A stretch of 64,000 bases of DNA from Bathymodiolus brooksi (Eukaryota > Mollusca > Bivalvia > Mytilida > Modiolidae), in NCBI GenBank assembly GCA_963680875.1, contig OY804583.1:35515331-35579330 (forward strand), in the 5' to 3' direction. The notes beneath the pieces were generated by a model. That model made no database searches and was not told the DNA's origin. It saw only the letters and a program-made list of their open reading frames with translations. Shown in pieces: positions 38,146 to 49,800 of this stretch (position 1 is its first letter; each line of letters starts with the position of its first letter). The translations under genes were made by a program, and so were the position numbers.

Positions 38146-38464
38146 ATGCATGAAATATGTTAAGCATGACAAAACCAGAGTCACTCTAGTGCCTAAATCG
38201 CTCACCTGATTTACATAATAACTGATTAAAATTGAAAAAAGATAATTGTCCGGCAAACGTTATCATGAGGTAGAATCTGTTTGCAAAGTGCAGGAATGAA
38301 TTCGATAAGGTAAAAAATAAAAACCCCATTAAAATCAGTACTGATTCCATGCACATTTAAAGTGAGCTAAGAATCAAGAGAGGATCCGACCTCACAATCT
38401 GTAAAAACAATATCAGTGAAAAAAATAATACAAAAGATCTAAAGAAAACGATCAGATTCTGACA

Positions 38465-38622
38465 GAAAAACAGTAACACAACAGGTGCCACTAGTGGAGC
38501 AGGAAATGTTCATACTTCCGGTGTAGCTGAGTTCACTCTTGGTTCTTAGTGGGGTTCATGTTGTCTGTATTGTATCGCATTCCATTTACGCCTTCTGTTT
38601 ATCCCTTTGGTATATTCAAGCT
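38465..38622 (+). mobile_element. Retroelement 3'-end fragment
   Basis: Plus strand: GGTGCCACTAGTGGAGCAGG, CTTCCGGTGTAGCTGAGTTC, AGTGGGGTTCATGTTGTC and CCCTTTGGTATATTCAAGC. Confidence 0.75.
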
Positions 38623-38900
38623 TTTCTTGCTGTGGGGTGTAAATGAATGTCAAGTGTATGCAGAATCGCAGTCTTCTTGCAGTACTAATAAGCAATATTT
38701 TGGGGTAAGGTGGTGGTTTGTTAATAATTACAAGGTAATCTTTACTGACACTATCTATACCTTTTCTTTGTTGCTGTTAAAACATTCGTCCCTTCTCTTG
38801 TGGTGTTATAGTGTTTATCCTCTCTGTCGTCCATCACATAACTTAATACACATATCTCCTATATTTTATTTTAGTCCTTTATTCTTTACATGCTGATTTA
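38623..38900. other. Nothing recognised
   Basis: A plus-strand frame runs through from the retroelement fragment but has no recognisable motif. Confidence 0.4.
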
Positions 38901-39009
38901 TTACCATATTGAGAATTACATATTGTAATGGCATTTTTATCAGAACTTTTTTGAAAGAGTTATTGCCCTTTTTGACTTGCCTAATATTTGATCAAAATGA
39001 GAGTGGAGA
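38901..39009 (+). repeat. 109-bp direct repeat, left copy
   Basis: TTACCATATTGAGAATTACA through GATCAAAATGAGAGTGGAGA. Partner at 39212-39320. Confidence 0.85.
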
Positions 39010-39211
39010 TAATGATGTTGTGAGTTCGAATCTTGATCATGGCGAGGTTTACAACATTATGTGATAAAGTTTGCCAGTGACTTGCGACACGTCGATGGGT
39101 TTCTCCGGGTCCCCTGGTTTCCTCCTCCAATAAAATTGACCGCCACGATAAAACTGATATATTGTTGAAAGTGGCATTAAACACCATCACACAAACGATT
39201 AAACAAACAAT
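39010..39211 (+). mobile_element. SINE (5'-truncated) between two 109-bp direct repeats
   Basis: GTTGTGAGTTCGAATCTTG (B box) to AAAGTGGCATTAAACACCAT and an A-rich end. Bracketed by near-identical sequences at 38901-39009 and 39212-39320. Confidence 0.8.
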
Positions 39212-39320
39212 ATTACCATTTTGAGAAGTACATATTGTAATGGCATTTTGATCGGAACTTTTTTGAAGGAGTTATTGCCCTTTTTACTTATATAATACTT
39301 GATCAAAATGGGAGTGGAGA
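39212..39320 (+). repeat. 109-bp direct repeat, right copy
   Basis: TTACCATTTTGAGAAGTACA through GATCAAAATGGGAGTGGAGA. Matches 38901-39009 with scattered mismatches. Confidence 0.85.
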
Positions 39321-39467
39321 CACACATGTTAATCCTTGAAAACCATCATTTATTGTTTGTAATATTGTGCCCGTCATAGAAAAAACTGAAATATTGCTCA
39401 TTTGACGTTAATGAATAATCAATTAATCTTGTATGAATGATAGTCGTCGTGGAAGCGATCCTCAAAT

Positions 39468-39835
39468 ACAAAGTGAGTGAGTGAGTGATTATTGTTTAAC
39501 GCCAAGCCAGCAATTTTTCAGCTATATCATGGCGTGAACAAGTTAATTTTCAATGAAATGATGCCGAGGTACGCTTTGTGCTAGACCAACATGATTAGTT
39601 GGATTTTTATAGTGCTAGCTTTCTGAAACAACCATCCACGGATAGACATATTGCCCCACTCGACACATTATCGTGATTCCGAGCAAACAGGTCTTTGCTC
39701 TTTCTCCTTGATGCTGCGTGCTTACCAGAGAAGCAACAAATACTAATTCTAGTCTTTGGTTTGACCCAATCTAAGCTTGAACACACGATCTACCTCACTC
39801 GAGGCAAGGACGCAAACAATTACACCACCCATGTG
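39468..39835 (-). mobile_element. tRNA-derived SINE with CTCA tail
   Basis: Plus strand GTGAGTGAGTGAGTGATTAT, TTTAACGCCAAGCCAGCAA, CTATATCATGGCGTGAAC, ending GCAAACAATTACACCACC. Confidence 0.85.
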
Positions 39836-39864
39836 GTTCTCCTGATATGCGAGGTCAAATGAGG

Positions 39865-40200
39865 CGTGTCTAATAATGACATCAAGAAGGATGCATGTCT
39901 AATAATGACATCAAAGAAAGAAGCGTGTCTAGGAATGGCATCAAAGAAAGAGGCGTGTCTAATAATGACATCAAGAAGGAGGCGTGTCTAATAATGACAT
40001 CAAAGAAAGAAGTGTGTCTAGGAATGGCATCAAAGAAAGAGGCGTGTCTAATAATGACATCAAGAAGGAGGCGTGTCTAATAATGACATCAAAGAAAGAA
40101 GCGTGTCTAGGAATGGCATCAAAGAAAGAGGTATGTCTAATAATGACATCAAGAAGGAGGCGTGTCTAATAATGACATCAAGAAGGAGGCATGTCTCGTG
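39865..40200 (+). repeat. 30-bp tandem repeat with an 89-bp higher-order period
   Basis: Alternating units TAATAATGACATCAAGAAGG and TAGGAATGGCATCAAAGAAA, each ending GGCGTGTC. The order of three units recurs every 89 bp. Followed by two copies of AACATCATGGAGTCAAAAAT. Confidence 0.92.
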
Positions 40201-40349
40201 ATAACATCATGGAGTCAAAAATGGCAATTTTTTATAACATCATGGAGTCAAAAATGGCAATTTTATGCACATTACTGAAATGCTAATATTTATTACTAAA
40301 CGGAATTGTTGTCAAATGTGAAATAGTACAAATAAAACATTAAAAAAGT

Positions 40350-40735
40350 AAACCAGTACATTCATAGACCATGATAAATCACTGTGATAGACATATCTTC
40401 CTCTTAGGTGAATTGAGAAAAGGAGTTTTCAGCACACTTTCAGTTACCCTGGGTTGTAGACCGGGCGACAAGACTATCACCTCCCTCTACATTATAGATG
40501 TTTGGGTTGTCCACCTCGTAAACAAATTTTCCGTAAAACATGCAACTTGCCTTGTTAGTTTTATATAGTAAAAGATATGTAAGGTATAATTATAAACAGT
40601 CTTAATAAATGGTCTATCTACATCTATCACAGTGATTCATCAGAGTATGTCGTTTACTGTACCATATAAGTATCACTAAAAAGAGTGATAAATATATCAC
40701 AGTGATTTATCACGGTATGTCCCTGACTATACTGT
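40350..40735. repeat. Inverted copies around ATAAATCACTGTGATA
   Basis: CATGATAAATCACTGTGATA at 40370 is inverted relative to two right-hand copies (TATCACAGTGATTCATC at 40626, TATCACAGTGATTTATC at 40695). Could be a MITE. A minus-strand exon-like stretch between (about 40550-40447, with donor GTAACT) is not recognised. Confidence 0.4.
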
Positions 40736-40753
40736 ATAATATTAAGTCATTAT

Positions 40754-40759
40754 TTTATT
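40754..40759 (-). promoter_or_regulatory. Candidate poly(A) signal AATAAA of the EGF-MAM gene
   Basis: AATAAA on the minus strand about 55 bases after the proposed stop. Cleavage would fall near 40735. AATAAA is common by chance in DNA this AT-rich. Confidence 0.35.
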
Positions 40760-40813
40760 GTCACACATTTGATACAATCTGATATGGATGTTGTCCTTGA
40801 TTTAACACTTTTA

Positions 40814-40824
40814 TTATGTAACAC
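40814..40824 (-). CDS. Probable last coding exon with stop, followed by 3' UTR
   Basis: A strong acceptor (uninterrupted pyrimidine run ending TTTTTCAG) lies just before GTGTTACATAA. Read in phase 1 after MAM 2 part 4, T + GT restores the final MAM cysteine, then Val, Thr and TAA. An AATAAA follows at 40759-40754. The fit of phase, residue, acceptor and poly(A) signal is good, but eleven coding bases is thin evidence. Read in phase 0 the same exon stays open for 24 codons, which would need an extra exon between. Confidence 0.5.
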
Positions 40825-43800
40825 CTGAAAAAGAAAAAAACAATAAACAATTAAAACATTATACTTAGACCAGCTTTTCATATAAATGTGGATGTATACT
40901 ATATGAACATTTTCGGCAATTATCGCATGATCATCTACCCTGATTATCATTATACCTATTATTTGTAATCATAGCGACCCTACCCATGTAAACTCCTTCA
41001 AAATGGCCGTTCAGATGTTCCATGCCACATACCCCACCTTTTGCACGTAAATGAGGAACATTATTGTAGAATTTGTCTGTGTTGTAGTGTTGTAATGTTT
41101 AGTGTTAATGATGTAGTGCTTAACGCCAATTTCAACAATATTTCAGTCATATCATAGCTGTCAGTTTTATTGGTGGAGGAAAATGGGAGCACCCGGAGAA
41201 TTAAAATATTATTAAAAATTGTAATAGCAACCATTATTACTTATTTCATACATTACTCTATGATGTCCATTTGACCTACTTATTTGATTTTTATATATAA
41301 TTATTTTTTCTCGAGATATTGTCTCTATATAAAAATAAATATCAGAACTAGGTTGCACAAACGTCAATTAAATATAAGTCTCAATTAAACCTTGAGTGCA
41401 TATTAAATTCCTGCACACAGTTCAAGTGAATTTAAGTGGTAATTAAGTTTTAATTGACATTTAAATTAAACTGAAAGTCGTGCAATCCAGTCCTGATCAT
41501 CGATCCAATAATATTATACGTACATAAACCTTTCTGTAGACGAATCAAGTCTAGTCCGATATCTCCTTTACTGTCTGGTCCAATAGTCCCTTCAAAGGCA
41601 ATCTGCAATAAACATCATGAAACAAAATTTACTTTTGTAAATTAAGCTTTTTCTTACGAGGGGAAAACTTAAATAACATTTTGGAACAAGATGTTAGATT
41701 TGATGTTAATTCAATAAAATAAAATGTAAAAATATGTCAATAAGGTGTATGGTGTTTAACGCCACTGTCAACAATATTTCAGTGGTATCGTGGCGATCAG
41801 TTATATTAGTGGATGAAATGCGAGTACACAGAGAAAACCACCGACCTGCCGCAAGTCACTGACAAACTTTATCACACAATGTTGTATCGAGTACACCTCG
41901 CCTGAGCGGGATCCGAACTCACAACGTTAGTGGTGATAGGCACTGATTGCATAGGTAGTTGTAAATCCAACTACCATACAATCACGGCCGAGACGGAACC
42001 AGTGTGTCAATGGATGATCCACTTAATACTACAATAAACAGGAAGCACAACTCCATAACGCATAACGATTAAAGTGCAAAATCTAAATGGGCCTTCCTGT
42101 TATGGCCCCTGACCTTGTGCATAAATTTCAAATTATTTGCTTAAGGAGAACAAAAATTGGGTCAAAGCCAAATCTGGAATATAGACGGATATACGGACAA
42201 TAGCAAAACTTAATGACCCTGAAGACTAGTCACCGGAGCATAAATGTTTTATTTTTCAAATTCGTTTCCTTTATTTTTGGTTTAGTTTCTACCATATCCA
42301 TCAATAAGCTTGCTGTAGCTAATTAATCACTTACCCACTATGGGCAGCGATCAGGCCCTTCGTATTATAACCCGTAAACCCTCATCTAAAGGACACCCCC
42401 ATCAGACGACTAGGACCACGCTCGGTAGCTCTGTGGTTTCAGCCAAACACAATAACCAAAAGAAAAAACAACGATCTACAAAACACTACACAGACAACTA
42501 AAGATAGTGCAAGACGAACCCCAATAAACTGAACTGAACGCAGCTGCTGCGGGAGGGTAAACAGTTCCTGCTCCACTAGTGGCATCCGTCGTGTTACGCT
42601 AGTTACAAATCTGTTGAAATGTGTGTCAAGTTATGTTTGTCTGACACAACCCATTATACTCACTACTGTATCTGAGTATTGAGGAATTTGAACAATACTT
42701 GTATGCCATTGGTCTCCTTGGTTTCCGGAAAAGGTTTCAACTTGACTGGGAGTAGCAGATCGTTCTCCAGCATACACTATCAGATCCCCTGGGTTACTAT
42801 ACATATGGTAGGAATACTTCAGGCAGTATGGAGAATCTGCAAATTAGAAAAAAAAGATAGTTATGAATATTTATAGTATAACTACTCTTGCATTCTCAAT
42901 ATCAAAAAATCACATGTAACAGAACAATGCAGTAAGTCATGCATAACAGAACAATGCAGTAAGTCATGCATAACAGAACAATGCAGTAAGTCATGCATAA
43001 CAGAACAATGCATTAAGTCATGCATAACAGAACAATGCAGTAAGTCATGCGTGGCATAACAGAACAATGCAGTAAGTCATGCATAACAAAACAATGCAGT
43101 AAGTCATGCATGGCGTAACCGAACAATGCAGTAAGTCATGCATGCGTGTTAAGTGAATAAATTAATTGACATTATTATACCTTAGATAATTTAAAATATA
43201 TAAAAGTAATAATACAATTTAAATGTTTTTGGTCACTTTTTTTTTATCAATTTTGTTCAGGGCATGAAGAATTATTTTTGAAGTCACTTACCCAAAGGGA
43301 AAGTGAAATGAAAAATTTACTTTCCCTTCCAAATTGCTACTTTCTGTTGAGGCCAACGAAGCCGGCAAAATTTATCTAGGTTTTGGGGACATGCCCCCAC
43401 ATGAAAATTTTGAAATATTTAATGCAATATCCTGCATGCTTGAAAATAAATAGATTTTTCTTACTTTGTTTTGTTGTTTAAAATCAATTTGAGACATGAA
43501 TCTCAAATGGAATGTTCATGCACTGTTGATGTACAAACTCCTAGTAATCAAAATGCATATACCAATACTAAATAGACGGGGCCATTGTGGCTGTGGTCGT
43601 ATATTAGTTGAACTTAAAACTACCTATGCAATCAGTGCCTCTAACCACTGATGTTGTGAGGTCGAATCCCGCTCAGCGCCAGGTGTACAACATTTTGTGA
43701 TAAAGTTTGTCGGCGACTTGCGACAGGTTGGTGGTTTTCTCCGTGCTCCCCGGTTTCCTCCACCAATAAAACTGACCGCCACAAAATAACTGAAATATTG

Positions 43801-46800
43801 TTGAAAGTGGCGCTAAAGCACCATAAAACAAACCAACACAAAATAACTGAAATATTGTTGAAAGTGGCGCTAAAGCACCATAAAACAAACCAACACTAAA
43901 TAAAATGATAATATTTTTCTCTTCGTCAGAAGTACACAATTGACAGTCACAAATGCAGTTTTACCACGTGTACACACTAGTTTGAAAACATAAAAATAAA
44001 TGACGAAGTATATGCACTTTTCAAATTCCTTCCGCTAAAAAATAGTCCATCAAATCCACAATTGACACCGACAACTCTTCAAATACAGTACTGTTATTCC
44101 TATTCTGATGAAATTCTCCCAGCGTGTACACACTAGTTTGAAAACATACATATAAATGACGAAATATATGTATTGTATTTGAAAATTTCACGGCATCAAT
44201 TGTCAAACTGTGGAATAATGATCGGCATCAATAATAGGTCATCAGCATCAAATTCATAGTCAGAAATATCCGAGTCCGCCATATTGTTTACAAACATTTA
44301 GTGCATTCGGCGTAGGAATATAGCATTCCTTCAGGCATGTCAACTGCAGATTTAACAGCTCCCGATAGGCAATGAAAATGCGTGTTACATTATAATTGCA
44401 TTAGAATACCAAATTATATGGAACAAATTATGCAAAGTATATGTGTTCGGTTTATACAGGTTTAATAAACAAAGATTTCCTACATTCAGACTCAAATGAA
44501 ATTTCAGTTTATACAGGAATCTGGTGTGTCTAACGTTCTGTTTAAAAGTATATACACTCGCCACAAAACAGGCCAGAAAAGTCCCCCAAACTTTGTACAT
44601 ATAAATTTTATATTTTCTGACAATGTACATATATTGGTTATATAATATGACATATGCATAAAATTACACTATTAATAAAAATATCATTGATATTCTATTT
44701 CTGTATTGATACTGGGATAGTTGTATTGACTCTTAATCAAGTTTTTTAAATATTTGTATTTTTCAAATTTAAATAAACATAATATTCATGCCAATATACT
44801 TACTAATCATTTTTATCCCCTCGCCAACGAAGTTGCGCAGGGATATAGTAACGCTACCGTCCGTCCGTCCTTCCTTCCGTCCGTCCTTCCGTAACATCCT
44901 TGTGAACACTCTAGGATCAACATCCTTCAATGGATTTTGACCAAACTTGGTACATACTTAGTCCTTAAGAGAATCTGGAACCCTATTGATTTTCAAGGTC
45001 ATAGTTCAAAGGTCAAGGTTACCAGGTCAATTTTTTACCTTGTAACATCCTTGTGAACACTCTAGAATCAACATCCTTCAATGGATTTTGACAAAACTTG
45101 GTACATACTTAGTCCTTAGGAGAGTCTGGAACCCTATTGATTTTCAAGGTCAAAGGTCAAGGTCACTGGGTCAAATTTTTACCGTATAACATCCTTGTGA
45201 ACACTCTAGAATCAACATCCTTCAATGGATTTTGACCAAACTTGGTACATACATAGTCCTTATGAGAGTCTGGAAACCTCATTGATTTTCAAGGTCAAAG
45301 GTCAAAGGGTCAAATTTTTACCGCATAACATTCTTTTGAACACTCTAGAATCAACATCCTTCAATGGATTTTGACCAAACTTGGTACATACTTAGACCTT
45401 AAGAGAATATGGAACCCTATTGATTTTCAAGGTCATAGGTCAAGGTCACAGGGTCTAATTTTTTAGGCGAGAGGATACGTCACGCTTTGCGTTGCCCTTG
45501 TTTTTATTTCTATTTAAGTTACCTGCTAATTTGTAGTTAGACGTATCCAGTATAGCGTTATCGCCCTGTACACGAGGTGATGATGCCTCTGTATACTTGT
45601 AATATAGGCCTGTGAATGCTTCAGTTGGTCCTGTGCCGGAGCTAGAGGTAGATCCCTTGAATAAAAATGTAGGTATTACATTTAGTGTGCACTATGATTA
45701 GATCTAACCAATAATGTCTCTTAACCATTTTTAGAAATTTACGGAAGATCCGATACTCTCCACTCAATAAAACTGAGAAAATTCCTTGTAGCAATTAATC
45801 TTCATGAGTCATTTAAAAAACAACATTTTGATTAGTTCCAATACACTGTTTTTAAACAAGATGTCCTCACAAATTAACCTGACAAGAGGAGAGGAGCTGA
45901 TCGTAATTATCCGTGGGTTATCAAAGATCAATGCTATAACCATTCATGTGATATCTTTCATAATCTGTTCAATCAGTCTACTTGAAGTGAGTGATTGTTG
46001 CTTAACGCCAACTCAGCAATCGTGTAGCTATATCATGGCAAGAACAGTTAATTCTCAATGAGATGATGATGATGTCATTTTTTTTATTTTTCTAGTGCTA
46101 GCTCACTGAAACAACAGTCCCCAGATAGACAAACAAAGCAAAAAACGCAACACAATATGTGTTAGACACCACTATGCACAAACAAACACAAATAACATAA
46201 ATAAGACATGAGCCCCCATACAAACAACTGGAGGTAAAGATGAACCGAACAACCTTTTTTATTTTGTGGAAATCGTAGCGGACATCAAAACACGCAACGT
46301 AACTACATTTGATAGAGCAAAATGGTAGATATTTTCTTACTAAAATTACAAAAAAGGCATAATTACTGTTCTTAGTCTCCAGTCGAAAATATCATTTGTA
46401 GTTTCATCAAACGGGCATGTATAACCAGTGTCTTCAAAATCACAGTACAAAAACAGCTCTGATGTTAAATCTGAAGATAAACAATGAAGTACTATTAAAA
46501 ATACATCATTCTGTGTCAATATTAAAGTCTTTTTTATTTTTTTGGCGTTTAAATGCCACCCTCAGCAATATTTCAGCTATATTATGGCGACCAGTTTTAG
46601 TGGTGGAAGAAGCCGGAGTACGCAGAGAGAACCACCGACATTGGGCAAGCAACTGGTAAACTTTATCACTTGCGGCTGCTAGTCGAGTGCACCTTTTTGT
46701 AATTTACAAAGCATGGCACGAACCCATGCCATATTGGTGATAGGCTTGAATGAAGTGCTAGATCCAACGACCTAACTTATTGAGGCACCCAGGCCCCTTG

Positions 46801-46817
46801 TTAAAGTCTTATATCTA

Positions 46818-46856
<39 letters not shown>

Positions 46857-49800
46857 AAGGCATTTTTATAGCGCATTATATAACAATACAATTACTCTAA
46901 GCGCTTTACATGTTTAAAATATACACAAATGTACATAAATAAGAAAAATAAGTGAAATAAGAACAATACATTTAAAAGCATGCTCAATTTAATCAAATAC
47001 CGGTATAAAAACTTTAAGACTCAAAAAGCTTAACCAAATTGAATTAAAAAGAAGAAAATTGCGTATTTTAAGAGAATTAGGGAAAACATATCTAAAAATA
47101 TTAATTAAAGTAAAGGCATAAAAATGGACAAGAAATTGAATAATAAATAAACTTAGCTATCGAAATCAGTGAATGTAACTAAAAATTAATAAAAATATAT
47201 TACGCAAAGACAATGAATCACAGTAAGAATTAAAAAATAATACTCAACTGTACAAAAAGACAACAAATTAAAATCAAAAGTATAAAACAATCTTGTAGCA
47301 GAACAGCACCAGTTAAAACAGTCAATCACAGATCTAAAAATACACTCATTTCACAAAAGCGTTTTTTGGCATTTCAATTAATGCAGCACTTTGAGATCGC
47401 AAGGATCGCGCCGTTTTTTAAAAATGTATGAGTTCCCCAAGATAAGAAGGAGCTAGTCCATGCAAGGCTTTGAATGCGTAAAGCAACAGTTTATACTGGC
47501 ATCGGAATTTAAATGGTATCCAGTGAAGAGCCACAAGTGTGGGAGTTATATGTTCATATTTCATTTTGCGAGTTACTAGCCTGGCAGCAGTGTTCTGAAC
47601 ACGCTGAAGTTTGGATACAATTGAGGCGTTCACACCATACATTAATGCATTACCATAATCCATTCGGGACGCTACAAGAGAGCATACTAAAGTTTTGCAA
47701 GCGTCCACCGTTATATAGGATCGAATCCTTCCTATGTTCCGAATCTGATGAAAACAGGATTTGGTAATAGCAAGAGGCATGTTGCTCCATACTGAGGGTT
47801 TGGTCGAAAAAACTCCTAGATTTCGAACACAGGACGATTCATTAAGAATAGCTCCATCGAAATTAAATTGTAACTTAGTAAGACTTTTGACTTTGTGCTT
47901 TGGAGCGAAAACGATCAATTCGGTCTTATCTTGGTTCAACTTTAACATATTCGTACACATCCAAGATTTAATATCAGATAAACAAGCCTCCAGACGATCG
48001 GAAATGTCATCCCAGTTATCTAATGGTTTGATGACTTGGTAAATTTGAGTATCGTCTGCATAGCAGTGGTATGCCATACCATGTTTTTTTATAGATGTTA
48101 CCAACAGGTTTGGAAAAATATAATTAATATCACAAAATAATGTTTAAAAATATACCTGTCTAAACCGAACCCTGAAGTTTGTTAGTGACCTACAGTAGGT
48201 CGGGGGTTTTCTCTGGGTACTATTTATTCCTCCACTAATAAAACTGACCGCCATGATATAACTGTAATGTTGTTTAAAGTGACATTAAACCCCATAACCC
48301 TAACTCTAACCGAACCCTGAATAAACTAAAATCCTGTTAATTTAACCATTATAAGCCGAACACCTTTCTATTACGAACATAGAAAGGTGGTCTTAATCAG
48401 GTCAGGTTTAGACAGATTTCACTGTATATGCCTTTGAGGGACCATTGTGGTCGTGATCATATGGTAGTTGGGTTTGATACGATTTCATTGGATAACATGT
48501 TTTTCTGGTCGGTAGATAAACAGAGACAGCCAGGGTATAGTTGAAATACCCTTGGAAGTGGTGCTAAATATCAATACATCAAACAACAACAATGTATGAA
48601 GTCTTAACAAAAAACAGCTGTTTACCTATATCAATTAAACTGATTGCAACGAAATAACTGAAATATTGTTGAAAGAGGCGTTAAGCACTATAAACCTAAA
48701 GAAACGTAAACCTAGAGTCCAATTAACACAATTGTGTGCCTGTGTCAAGTCAAGCCCTGGATATCTAACGTCATGTTCTGTTTATGTTCAATGGATTGAG
48801 GTATGATGTGATTATTCGTTTTATTGATATTGGTGGAATTGTTGACTATCACTGTTATGAATTTCTTTTCATAAATTTGTCTTGTTAATCAACGAGTTTA
48901 ATTTGCCTACCTATAAATTGGCACTGTGAACCTGCCCATCCTGATTTGCATGAACACACATACGTATCAATCTGGTTGGTACATGAACCACCATTTAAAC
49001 ACGGAAAACTTCCACAAGGGTCGGTACCTGGATGAAAAATTACTACATTGTACAATGCATTACTGTATACCTTTAGACTTTAAATATTTAACTGTGCGAG
49101 TCCATCATTGTGACAGAATTTAACCTAGAATCTACCTTATTTCATTCTATACATCCTGATGTCCTATTACAAACCATCGTAACTTTTGCATTATTGCAAT
49201 CTAATTAAAATTAGTTGTTTGTTGTATATTTTTTCAATAAAAACGTAGATATCAAATCGTAAACTTTGCTTCATTGGCGATACACTAATATAACACTTAA
49301 CAACATATCGATTTGGGTCATGTCAGGTGACCTTCCATTCATTTCTAACCCTACAATTACATTGTATATCCCAGAAAATATATTAATATCGATCAATAAG
49401 GCAACATGTCTTGGCATGTACTCGAATGTGATACCAAAGGTTTGAGTAAGCTCATTGTTGATTGGTCACTTGAAAATATTAACCCTGCCATGACCCCATG
49501 TTTGAGTATCGCCAAAGAAAAACATTAAAATAAGATACAACAAACATCTAATTGTAATTAGATTGATACTGTGGACACCAAATCTTCTAACCAACCCTTC
49601 CGGAGCACCTGAGTACACCCCCAGTTTTTAGTGGGGTTCCTGTTACTCGATCTTTAGTTTTATATGTATGTTTTGTAGATCGTTGTTTGTCCTTTTTTAC
49701 TTTTTCTCTTAGCCATTGTGTTGTCTGTTCTTCTTCGATATACGGATTCTGATTGCCCCTTTGGTATCTTCCAACTGTTGTTCTAACCACAGTCGATCAT

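Noticed and set aside
48926..49123. Plus-strand open frame over the EGF 2 exon
   Set aside because: The minus strand codes a clean six-cysteine EGF with splice sites; the plus frame is its shadow. The same applies to 42679-42876, 47513-47767 and 47761-48042.
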